Origin: Nematostella vectensis
Lineage: Eukaryota > Cnidaria > Anthozoa > Actiniaria > Edwardsiidae
Direction of reading: 5' to 3'
NCBI RefSeq assembly: GCF_932526225.1
Contig: NC_064036.1
Location: forward strand, 7,943,519 to 8,007,518
Length of the DNA: 64,000 nucleotides
Position 1 is the first letter of the stretch. Each line of letters starts with the position of its first letter. Made by a program: the position numbers and the translations under genes. Below the pieces are notes generated by a model, which was given only the letters and a program-made list of their open reading frames with translations, was not told where the DNA came from and made no database searches. This document shows, piece by piece, positions 29,301-38,400 of the stretch.

Positions 29301-32300
29301 CGGCGCCACATGTCTGACATTCTACTATCACATGCTGGGCCAGCACATGGGGACACTGAACGTGTTCGTGGGCTCAAGAAGGCTCTTCAGCAAATCGGGG
29401 GACCAGGGATCCCAGTGGCACTTGGCTGAGCTATCATTCGTACACACAGGAGACGACAAGGTGTGGAACCTCGTCTCAGACCTGAGTTACACACTACGTC
29501 TTTTGTAGTCGAGCACCGTAGCGGAGTCGTAGGCTGATTTACACTTAAGACTAAAACTGTAGAGGTGTCGCATACAACTAAGTCGTGCTGGCTAAATCAG
29601 CCTTGATGCAAGGTAGTTCAAAGAATAAGAACATTTACAAGTACAGGCCCGTAGCCAGGTAGGGTTAGGAGTAATCGCCCCACTTGACTGGGTCCACTAA
29701 AATTAAATTGTTACCACTGTTAGTAACGACGAGAATAAAGGTCCACTGAATAAGTAAACAAATTCCATCCTAGCTGAAAATAATTCTTTCTCAGCTGTCC
29801 TTTGATCGCATGGACAAGTACTGTATTGTCAAGTCTTAATGATCGTAATATCGTTTCTTTCAGTTGTCCTATGAGGCAATTCGTGGGTCTGAGTATCAGG
29901 GAGACATCGCGATTGACGACATCAAGGTCATTTCTGGCGCCTGTGGGTCCACCCGTAAGTACACAGTATTATTATCCCCAGGGGAGGGGAGTCAGGGCGA
30001 TATCGCTGTTGACGACATAAAGGTCCTTTCTAGTGCCTGTGGGTCCTACCCTAAGTACACAATATTATTATCCCTAGGGAAGGGGGGGGGGGGGTCAGGG
30101 AGACATCGCTATTGACGACATCAAGGTCCTTCCTTGTGTCTATGGGTCCTACCCTAAGTACACAGTATTATTATCCCCAGGAAAGGGGGGGTGAGGGGGA
30201 CATCGCTATTGACGACATCAAGGTCCTTCCTGGTGTCTATGGGTCCTACCCTAAGTACACAGTATTATTATCCCCAGGGAAGGGGGGGTCAGGGAGACAT
30301 CGCTATTAACGACATCAAGGTCCTTCCTGGTGTCTATGGGTCCTACCCTAAGTACACAGTATTATTATCCCCAGGGGAGAGGGGTCAGACAGACATCGCT
30401 ATTGACGACATCAACGTCCTTCCTGGTGTGTTATGGCTTTGTTTCAAATGCTGTCGATGCATTTAATCTTTTGTATTCACAGCATCGCCTAAGCCTCCAA
30501 CAGCTCCACCAAACACGCCGCCGCCACCGGTGACACCTCCGCCACCGAACACGCCGGCACCCCCAGGTAAGCGGCGTCCTTTGTCCCGTTAGACTGCTTT
30601 ACTTGAGTCTCTGCTTTTTCTCTGAGGAGTGACTAGCATATCACCTTTACAATTGATTAAGTACATAAGGCGGTACTACATAAGTAGGGAGATTTGGCCC
30701 CTTTATAAAAAACACCCTAAAAATCAAATGATTCGTATTGTGACACCACCCCGATCTCTATTCTTTATGAGTTTGGCGCACTCGAGTGTCTTGTCTTGAT
30801 CCCTCTGTTATGAGTCTGACGTACTTGAATGAGTTATCTCAATATCTGTTCTATGAGTTTGACGCACTTGTTATCGTAGCCGACTTCAGGTGCGACTTTG
30901 ATGTGGACGTCTGTGGCTTCGTTCAAGACACCCAGGATGTATTTGATTGGATAAGGATGAAGGGCAACACCGGGTCCTCGGGAACAGGGCCGATTGGCGA
31001 CCATACTTCCGGAAAAGGTCGGTACTCAAGATCATCAGACTCTGACAGAGAAATACCTTAGCAAAGACTGATAAACCTTAGCAACGACTGATGTATGCTG
31101 GCAACGACTGGTATACCCTAGCAACGACTAATACACCTCAGCAACGACTGATATATTCTGGCAACAACTTATATACCCTGGAAACGGCTGGAAGACTGTT
31201 AAACCCTAGGAAGGACTGTTACACAAAGCGAGGCTTTTTTGGAAAGGGGCGGTAGGCGTCGCGATTAATATTTGTTTCAGGCTTAATATATTTTATTTTC
31301 AAATTTATTTGGAAGAAGTAAATATCGCGATTCTACCATACGAAAGCATTACTATTTTCATGTATTTTCGCAGGCTATTATATGTACATGGAAGCATCTA
31401 ACCCACGAAATCGAGGAGACAATGCGAAGATCCACCACGCGGTGACCTTGGGGTCGAGCTCATGCCTGAGATTCTACTACCACATGCTGGGCCAGCACCA
31501 GGGAACGCTGAACGTGTTCGTGGGCTCAAGAAAAGTTTTCAGCCAATCGGGTAACCAGGGTGCGAATTGGAAGCTTGCTGAAGTTGACATCACGCAGAGC
31601 GGTTGCCATAAGGTAGAAGGGAAGGGAGAGAGAAGCAGGGGGAGTCCAGAAAGCATTTGAGGATGTGTCCCCCATTTATTTTTCAAGAACTGGATCTAAA
31701 ATTCCAAATTCAATTTGCCTTCCGCTCACAGTCAACTCTCTACGACGAACGTTTTCGTAAGTAGGCAGTCCTATTGAGACCACTCCCCCCTCCCCTCCGG
31801 ATAATTGGCTATAGCTTTTTACCAAGAGCTAGCTAGAAAGCTCAATCTTGGTGACTTTCCTGAAAATCAATAGAGAAAGACTAAATAAAAATCGCAATTA
31901 TGACGTTATTATGGCGTAATAATTTACTCTTAAACGCCCTGCTATCAACCTGGTGATCATTGTCTGTAAATTGAATTGTCATAGCCCAAATGGTTCTAGA
32001 AATATAGAACCATCTACCAAAAATACTGCTGAATCTTACTTAAATCTACAAAACGGATGATGGTCTCAAACAACTCAGCCACACCCTCCCAGTCCCCTCC
32101 CTCTCCATACGCTGATTTTCGTGAATCGTCGTTCGCAGCTTGTGTTTGAAGCCATTCGAGGGGAGGAGTACCAGGGAGACATTGCCATCGATGATATCAA
32201 ACTCACATCCGGAGCATGCGGTAAGTAACGGGGGGGGGGGGGGGTGGTATTGCCATTGACGACATCAAACTTACAACAGGATCATACGAAAAGTGTCAGG

Positions 32301-34861
32301 GGGGTATATAAGTAAGATTGTGGATGACGTTAACATTCGCTAAATTGAATGCATTGTACATCTCTTATATCACATTGCTAATTCCAGATTCACCAACGAA
32401 TCCTCCTCCAGTAACAAATCACCCACCGAACACCCCGGCACCACCAGCAGGTAAACGCCCTTTCCTCCGTCTCATAATATCGAGTTGCTTGGGCAACTCG
32501 CCTTTCGTAGAATGCATTTCATTGTATTTTATCAGAAAAACGCCCTTAATTATAATACATATTTCATTGAAGACATTCTTCTATTAAGCTGTAAATGTAA
32601 GGTACCACAACTTTACATACACCATGCATTTGCGACGTACTACACCTACCACAACTACTGCATTTTCGGCACCTCCTGGTGCCACACCCATACATCGCGC
32701 ATCTTCGGAAGGCCAAAGGCGTTTCTCATTGGCTGAACTTTCTCTTCAAAATGTGTACGGTGTTCAAAAGCCGAATCTGATTGTTCAAAGTTGTTCTTCA
32801 TGGCCCGATTTCTGTGTCCTCACTGTAACAAGCCTATTGCGGTACTAAAATTGAATAACAATGCACCTTATCCTACCACTTAAAGTTTTAATTTTCGCTC
32901 AACGTTTAGGTTCATGTGGTATTCGGCCGAACACGCGCATAGTGGGAGGGACCGCTGCCAAGCACGGCGATTGGCCATGGCAGGCTCAGCTTAGAACCAC
33001 CTCAGGGTTCCCATACTGCGGTGGGTCATTGATCGCCCCTCAGTGGATTCTCACCGCCACTCACTGCGTCGAACGGAAACAGGCGTCTTCTATCGTGATC
33101 AGGTACGATTGTAAAACAGAATGATATGGACTTAAAACGAGTGTCGCTCCCTATGGTGACTGTTTAAAATTTCTGTCCAAATTCATGTGATACCTGTTAA
33201 ATATTGTAAAATAACCCCAGTGAAAACCGCCAAATCATGACAATCTTATCTTGCTAGACTCGGAGCTCGCCGCAGAGTGGCGACAGTGGGAACAGAAAAA
33301 GACTACATTGTGACCAAGGTCATCACTCATCCGAGCTACCACAAGCCCAAGACATATTCGCACGATATCGCACTCCTTAAGCTGGACAAGCCCGTCCTGT
33401 ACACAAAGTAAGTACGGTGGAGAGAGAAGTGGGTGCGGGTGGGGGTGGAGGGGGGGGGGGGGGGGGTCGGAGGAGGGAGGGAATAAATAGAGAATGGAAG
33501 AGAAGGTAAGGTAAGTACATTGTGATGGGTCTAGGGGGAGTACCTATAGAGGAATTTTGGGGGGGGGAGTGGTGGGGGGAGGCAGACTATGTACGGCGAG
33601 AAGGGGATGTATGGTGGAAAGTGGGGAACGCAAAGTAATTACGATTAAGAGGCATGGGGCTGGGGTTATGTACTGTTAGGAGGGAAGCGAAAGAAAAGGA
33701 AAGTGAATAAGTTAAATAGAAAAAAAAGGAAAGGCATCACGTTATCGTCCTTGTACATCCCAGCGGGCACGGAATAGGTAAGCAGCAAAGACAAGGGGGA
33801 TCTGGCTTTTTGGCGTCAAAAGTATTCACTAAATATAATGTTTTATTTTAATGCACGATTGAGGATTCGGACATGCTTGTTTAAATCATTCCCTCTTTGT
33901 CTTGATCACTGATTGCGTGACATGGTAACGTCAGACCACAGCACGATCTTGCATCACTTGATCACTGATTGCGTGACATGGTAACGTCTGACCACAACAC
34001 GACTCTCTGCTTCATCCCCTTTACATCTTGATCACTGATTGCGTGACATAGTAACATCTGACCACAGCACGACTCTCTGCTTCATCCCCTTTACATCTTG
34101 ATTACCGATTGCTTGACATGGTAACGTCTGACCACAGCACGACTCTCTGCTTCATCCCCTTTACACCTTGATCCCTGATTGCCTGACATGGTAACGTCTG
34201 ACTACAGCACGACTCTCTGCTTCATCCCCTTTACATCTTGATTACTGATTGCGTGACATGGTAACGTCAGACCACAGCACGATCTCTGTATCACTTGATC
34301 ACTGATTGCGTGACATGGTAACGTCTGAGCACAACACGGTCTCTGCATCACTTGATCACTGATTGCGTGACATGGTAACGTCAGACCACAGCACGACTCT
34401 CTGCATCACTTGATCACCGATTGCGTCACAAAGTAACGTCCTTTTAAATCATTGCGTGACCTTGCAGGAATATCCACCCCGTGTGTCTCCCTGAATTGGA
34501 CCCTGAGCCAGTCGACGGGAAGCACTGTTGGGTCACAGGATGGGGTCGACTGTCCTCTGGAGGGTCCACGCCCGACTACCTACAGCAGGTGTCTGTCCCC
34601 ATAAGGAGTCGAGCGCGCTGTGACAGTTCTTATCCCAACAAGATCCACGATTCTATGATCTGCGCGGGGATAGACAAGGGTGGTATCGACGCTTGTCAGG
34701 GAGACTCGGGTGGTCCAATGGTGTGCGAGAACGGAGGGCGGTTCTATATCCATGGGGCCACTAGCTGGGGGTATGGTTGCGCGGCACCTGGGCTCTACGG
34801 GGTCTATGCCAAAGTAAAGTATCTGCTTCCTTGGATCAAAGACGAGATGGCCAAGAACTGA
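17390..34861 (+). CDS. astacin metalloprotease - 3x MAM - trypsin serine protease fusion (1,027 aa, secreted)
   Basis: Predicted secreted enzyme with two unrelated protease domains. Exons: 17390-17447, 18128-18259, 18686-18812, 19292-19383, 19667-19750, 20109-20251, 20598-20673, 20770-20853, 21229-21363, 21746-21981, 22503-22584, 23002-23025, 23197-23334, 29222-29460, 29864-29954, 30483-30566, 30880-31017, 31374-31612, 32139-32220, 32388-32450, 32910-33102, 33258-33407, 34468-34861; total 3,084 nt, all phases match. Signal peptide is about residues 1-17 ([16 protein letters not shown]). A short pro-region carries the FEGDI aspartate-switch motif. Astacin domain about 41-237: zinc site [12 protein letters not shown] (H134, E135, H138, H144) and Met-turn SVMHY (189-193). 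Pro/Thr linkers alternate with MAM domains at about 266-416, 424-580 and 609-761. Trypsin domain about 783-1027: RIVGG activation site, H834, D883, S977, and D971 in the S1 pocket, predicting Arg/Lys specificity. Alternative: separate genes, but no stop, start or poly(A) signal separates the domains. Confidence 0.85.
18969..19103. mobile_element. short hAT-like non-autonomous element in an intron
   Basis: A 135-bp insertion in the intron after the third exon of the astacin gene. It is flanked by identical TGTCCCC 7-mers (18962-18968 and 19104-19110). Ends are imperfect inverted repeats (left GCGGATCTAG, right CTAGGTCCGC). No coding capacity. A 7-8 bp duplication would fit hAT, but the element is too short and degenerate to be sure. 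Confidence 0.5.
20905..21000 (+). repeat. degenerate copy of the Pro/Thr linker exon and its splice donor
   Basis: Within the intron after linker exon 20770-20853 lies a decayed copy. CCAACACC..CCACTTCCACCAGCA resembles the exon body, and CAACCTGAAGTAGGTAATCT resembles the exon end and donor CAACCGGAGGTAGGTAGTCT. An even weaker third C/A-rich block follows at about 21015-21065. The copy contains in-frame stops and is presumably not used. Confidence 0.6.
21977..22330 (+). repeat. minisatellite starting at the MAM1 exon donor
   Basis: An irregular array of about 30-40 bp units built from (C)CGGTAAGGCTATATACCCG and TTATGGCTA begins exactly at the 5' splice site of the second MAM1 exon (exon end 21981, ACCG|GTAAGGC). 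The donor-like string GGTAAGG or GGTAAGA recurs in several units, giving many pseudo-donors downstream of the real one. Confidence 0.8.
22621..22900 (+). repeat. AACAACGATAAGACG intronic minisatellite
   Basis: An array of 20-27 bp units of the form ACACAACAACGATAAGACGA lies in the intron right after MAM1's last exon (end 22584). It starts about 35 bp past the donor and does not contain exon sequence. Confidence 0.8.
23311..23745 (+). repeat. seven-copy repeat of the MAM2 exon end plus splice donor
   Basis: Each roughly 62-67 bp unit holds the last coding bases of exon 23197-23334 (ACGGAGATCACACAAACGGG + CAAG), then intron sequence AGCTACCATGAGTAAACTGC and so on. The real exon end is unit 1. 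Units 1, 3 and 6 keep the GTGAG donor; units 2, 4, 5 and 7 have lost exactly these 5 bases (GGGCAAGAGC instead of GGGCAAGGTGAGAGC). Using a downstream donor would bring in an in-frame TAA. Confidence 0.9.
24066..24713 (+). CDS. chromodomain-containing ORF
   Basis: A 215-codon open frame with a good start context (AACATGG). Residues about 44-77 form a chromodomain core: [27 protein letters not shown], the style common in retroelement integrases and in methyl-lysine readers. The third aromatic-cage/helix part is missing: after YNS the frame runs into unrelated sequence, so the domain may be truncated or an intron may be retained. The C-terminal half has no recognisable domain. After the TGA the same frame stays open for about 60 codons (24714-24900) to a good GTAAGT donor, which may be a lost continuation. 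It converges on the transposase-like gene. Confidence 0.55.
   Translation: MATNTDSLKTRSGRIIKKPDRLVKYLDHSSVDTYVKEEKEEEEKVWEIERVLNVEGDYAFVKWKGYSDRYNSTVSLSLNPQLSCYLAVNAGNPDSSEVAREKLPILCSEDKELWLIRHALFDELQFRTPENDTGLIRRVQVKVPLSKGGFSALFGKGTFSFATSRKLDFSGTRNIRFPCTAVEFGTVIGTEFMARQLPDSSTICEVDSSSKMWIS
25150..28457 (-). CDS. DDE transposase-like protein, RAG1/Transib-like motif order (664 aa, 14 exons)
   Basis: Exons from 5' to 3': 28457-28107, 27954-27856, 27777-27637, 27517-27301, 27197-27086, 27003-26888, 26759-26593, 26510-26447, 26355-26284, 26172-25964, 25871-25680, 25556-25535, 25457-25306, 25230-25150; 1,995 nt, uninterrupted and all GT-AG. The N-terminus has a coiled coil (about 40-75, [19 protein letters not shown]). 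Core motifs: RFSGDGR (D232), CADWKF (D311) followed by CIWCEC (331-336, zinc-binding type), [10 protein letters not shown] (386-395), and [10 protein letters not shown] then [14 protein letters not shown] (E612). D232/D311/E612 are the best candidate catalytic triad. A SAP-like helix pair lies near 475-505 between D311 and E612. The order D, D + CxxC, DxLH, HVP..E matches that known for RAG1/Transib-type RNase-H transposases. Identity is by motif only; it may be an active element or a domesticated host gene. Confidence 0.75.
27911..28022 (-). repeat. tandem duplication across a splice acceptor in the transposase-like gene
   Basis: About 55 bp (TTGAAATGTAGGGCAAAACT...CCTAGAGATAAGGAAACA on +) occur twice in a row. 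The unit covers the first part of the second exon and its CTAG acceptor. The outer copy lacks 5 bases inside the exon part, so using its acceptor would shift the frame. Only the inner copy (acceptor before 27954) keeps the reading frame. Confidence 0.85.
28977..29110 (+). repeat. (ATC/ACC)n microsatellite
   Basis: Trinucleotide array ATC/CACC/GTC running from about 28980 to 29110. It gives long meaningless open frames (poly-Ile, poly-Thr, poly-Met) on both strands and is not coding. A related, shorter array lies near 23880-23946 on the other side of the nested genes. Confidence 0.9.
29908..30430 (+). repeat. six-copy repeat of the MAM2 last exon end, donor destroyed in copies
   Basis: Units of about 86-106 bp contain the end of exon 29864-29954 (GGAGACATCGCGATTGACG..GGGTCC) followed by intron sequence TAAGTACACAGTATTATTAT and CCCCAGGG. 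Unit 1 is the real exon with donor ACCC|GTAAGT. Units 2-5 read ACCCTAAGT: the donor G is deleted in each. Unit 6 diverges after the exon part. All units stay open in one frame, giving a repetitive reading frame that is probably not translated. Confidence 0.92.
31040..31210 (+). repeat. intronic GCAACGACTGATAYACC minisatellite
   Basis: About seven copies of a roughly 24-bp unit (CCTTAGCAACGACTGATATAC) lie just after the MAM3 first exon (end 31017), starting about 35 bp past its weak GTCGGT donor. Confidence 0.8.
32229..32300 (+). repeat. single copy of the MAM3 last exon end after its donor
   Basis: After the true donor at 32220 (GCATGCG|GTAAGT) and a G run, GGTATTGCCATTGACGACAT + CAAACTTACAACAGGATCATAC repeats the exon end GACATTGCCATCGATGATAT + CAAACTCACATCCGGAGCATGC at about 80% identity. 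The copy's donor position reads GAAAAGT, so it is not a functional 5' splice site. Confidence 0.8.
33890..34460 (+). repeat. about 70-bp tandem array before the last trypsin exon
   Basis: Eight or nine copies of CTTGATCACTGATTGCGTGA..CATGGTAACGTCTGACCACA, in a 70-bp form (with GACTCTCTGCTTCATCCCCT) and a shorter form of about 55 bp. The array ends directly at the acceptor of exon 34468-34861, whose upstream CATTGCGTGACCTTGCAG is itself made from a repeat unit. Confidence 0.88.
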
Positions 34862-34900
34862 GATGGAAAAAATTAAGTGATGTAAAACATACAGGTATTC

Positions 34901-34906
34901 AATAAA
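34901..34906 (+). terminator. poly(A) signal of the astacin-MAM-trypsin gene
   Basis: AATAAA lies 40 bp after the TGA at 34859-34861 and about 570 bp before the next gene's start codon. It supports independent 3' ends for the two tandem protease genes. Confidence 0.7.
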
Positions 34907-35018
34907 AGGAACGAACTCTAAAGAGTCTTGATTTAATTCTTGTTAGACCGTTTTGTTGAAATGGAATTAAAATACAAGAAATGACCAGAAATAAGCGTCA
35001 ACACATCAATGCAATGTA

Positions 35019-35092
35019 GCTGTCAAGCATTTCTGCGTTTGCGTGCAAACAGACCGCTGTCAAGCATTTCTGCGTTTGCGTGCAAACAGACC
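35019..35092. repeat. perfect 37-bp tandem duplication
   Basis: Two adjacent identical copies of GCTGTCAAGCATTTCTGCGT + TTGCGTGCAAACAGACC in the 613-bp spacer between the two protease genes. The spacer otherwise shows no gene. Confidence 0.95.
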
Positions 35093-35474
35093 CATTTATA
35101 CTGCTGTGACGCATTTGGTAGATTAAAACAAGAAAACGGACTGTACTCGCTTTTGATGGTGAAATGTTTGTCACAAAGGAGCAGGTTCTCGCACATCCTC
35201 TTCACTTTGTATTTTACTCAGTTAAATCAGGCACTCGTATTTGCTTCATCCCCTATTACCCTACCTCTCTCTGCGTCAGCTGTGCAAATTCATGTTAAAC
35301 TTCCTCTTGTGACCTCCTGTCTGTGTTTGCCTTTCTTCACCCCCTCTGTTTGGACAGCCTCACATCTGGCCAGCCTGCAAGTGGGCGTGGCTATGGGCTG
35401 TCATTGACATCCGTTTATTTCAAGGGTCACTTCCACTCGTTAGGTAGTCGTGGCTCGGTTGTGACTTATCTGCC

Positions 35475-38400
35475 ATGAAGGAACTCATTTCGCTTTTTCT
35501 ACTAGAAGTGTTGGTCTTTGCAGCAACGGAAGGTGGGAGTTCAGTGGCTATTCAAAGTGTCTATTTGTTGAGATAGATGTATTCTTTTATGTTTTCTAAA
35601 TTTTTATTTATCTCTTTTACCTCTACACGTCACACTTCACTTTACCACTACACCCATCATGTAGGTCGCTGATCATCATGTGAATGAAGTGCAACAAAAG
35701 GAAAATACCCAAACACACACATAATATATATATATATATTCCAGGTCTTTGCTTGTCAGTCATTTTAAGTGAATATTTCACAAACATCTATAAATATCAT
35801 AAAAATATCATAAAAAGCATATCGAAAAAATGTGAATATAAAGTAGTGAGCACCGATCCACAACTTGGCTCCTCACAAAACTTGCCATATGCTAGGTTTC
35901 AAATGCGACTTTGAGAAAGATGACTGTGGCTTCGTGCAGATGAAGAACGATGACTTTGATTGGTCCAGACGGCGCGGGAGAACTCCATCCCAAGGGACTG
36001 GGCCGAGCTCGGATCACACGTCAATGAAAGGTACAGTAATGAGCTATAATACAGGGGAGTGTAACAAATCGCTGCATATTCTACTTTATCGGACCAAAGG
36101 CTAGTTACAGGGAACATTGAACAAATAGAGCAGTTACCCAGCAGAAATAAAAACTGAGGTTGGTCAGGTAAGAAATAAAAAATACATGAACACAGACGCA
36201 TCAAGAAGAAGTCGTGTTGCCGGTGATGATATTTATGATGATCCACCTCGGAACATTTCCTTTTCTGGAAACACTTTTCTGTTTTGACATTCGAGGCATC
36301 AAAACATTGAAACAACCAATCACAGTTAATTGTAAGATGACGTCATAACACTCGCTGGACCTAAGTAAAAAACATGGCGGCCATAGAGAGACGAGAATAA
36401 GAGCATAAACAGTATCTTTCTGCTTTTTGGTAGAGTTTTAGACGTATCAAAACTTAAAAGACTTGTAGAAAAGCCTTTGGGCGCAAAGATGTGTTAAATT
36501 TTATATTTTGAATGGCTATGTTCGGTGTGAAAGTCCGATTCGCTATAGTCAATAGATGACAGTGAGGATTATGGTCATCACGAATGAATTACAGCTTGGA
36601 AGCGTAATTATACTGGAATTCGAAGGCACACTTAACGGTGGACAAACAGGCATGGATTCTTGACCCTGGAATTGACTACTCAATACTGCAAATGGTTTTC
36701 GTTGCGTCCCCCGAAGCTCATAATGCATGCATAAATACATGCCTTATGGTGTGTTGTGTTTAGCCTCAATAAGTTATATATGCAGCCCGTCCGATATTGT
36801 CGGTCGATCATGAACATTCATTTTTTAAATTGCCTTGTGCAGGCGCTGTTAAAAGCTGAATGGGGGTCTAGAATTTTTCTAAGGTGGTTCAATTTATGAA
36901 AACTATTACAATAGCTTTGTGCTTAAAAAGGATTGGACCACAGAACCACACTTGGATCAGCCATTGCAGAAAATTACTTGACACATACAGTATTTAATAT
37001 TTGTTTTAATGACTTAATAGTGATTAAAGCTTAAATCGTCTCATCCCCTACACACAAAAAGCATGTGGTACACAGAATATCAAATAAAACAAATTGAAGA
37101 CACAGTTTGATTTTTTTTTTGCTTGGCTTGTACCAACCAGCCCATCTTTTGTATAACTCTTAAGATTTTGAGAATGTCCCTAGAGCATGAATGGGCTATG
37201 ACTTAATAGCCGAAAGGCTGAATGGGCTTAGGATTTATATGCCTTGAAAGTTAGAGGGATAATTGCCCAGGGGTGGGTTGGAAGGGGGGGGGGGGGGGGG
37301 GGGGCAGTACTCAGTTATAAACATTATGGAATGGTCCAACAGAGCTCAAAATGTCATACACCCAAAACAGATGGAAACTTGCCACCCCCAAAATACAGAA
37401 GCCTGTTGGTAAAATGTTCACTCCCAAAGAAATGCAGTGGACACATGTTATGTTGTAAATGTTTTTTACAGCATATGTATAATGCAATATGTCTAGAAAA
37501 CAAATCATTTTCATGAGCTTATCATTCTTCTCCTAAACAATTTTACTCCAACAGAATTCTAAGGATTTGAATTCTTTCTGGTAGAAAATTTTCAGTCAGA
37601 GTAAATGGGAGAAAAGTGGAAAAAATTTGTCCAGTCATACAATTTTAACAATCAAGCACCAAAAAGTGATGTGAAATAATCATAGATCCCCTCTCATTTC
37701 TAAAGCCCATTGCACCTTTTGAATGCACAATATGCTGTGTCTTATATTATGTTTTAGTGTGAATTAAAAAAAAAACAGAAGTATAATAATGTGTTAGCTC
37801 TGGGATTTAATAAATAGAAACATTTTAACCAACCTTCATCCATGCTCTTGGTTTATACTCGGATCATAATAGAAGCAGAAAAAACCTTCCTTTGCTAGAA
37901 AACATATTATTACTAGAAAACCTATTTTTAACAAGGAGTCCATGGACCAGGGGCAGGGCCGTAGCAGAGGCTGGGGTGCAAATCTCAACTAACGTTGAAA
38001 AACATATAATCTCATACCATTTTTCCATCAAGCAGCGTTCTTTAAGCATTGTCTTTGTAAATACGAAGGGGGTCCTCCCTATTTTCTTGGCAGTGCTTAA
38101 GAACTAGGGGGTCAGTTTGTAACCATACTTTCAAAAAGTGTAATAGTCAATAACACATAGCTTGAACAAATAAAACAAATATTTAAAAAAAAGAATAGTA
38201 TAAGTTTTTTTATCACTAAGAGTGGAATACAAAGGAGAAAATTCAATGATCTCTCTGTCCATCCTTATATATATCCATATATTTACTTATCTTCATCTTC
38301 TTTGCCATGGTCAATATCTGAAATAAATTGTAACAAATATATTTAGGAAAGAGGAAGGGGTTTCTTTTCAATTTGATTTATAGAGTACAGTAGCTTATTA

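Noticed and set aside
29802-30533. Series of overlapping open frames with repeated DIAIDDIKV
   Set aside because: They are the repeated MAM exon end plus intron sequence; only unit 1 (29864-29954) is an exon in the phase-consistent model.
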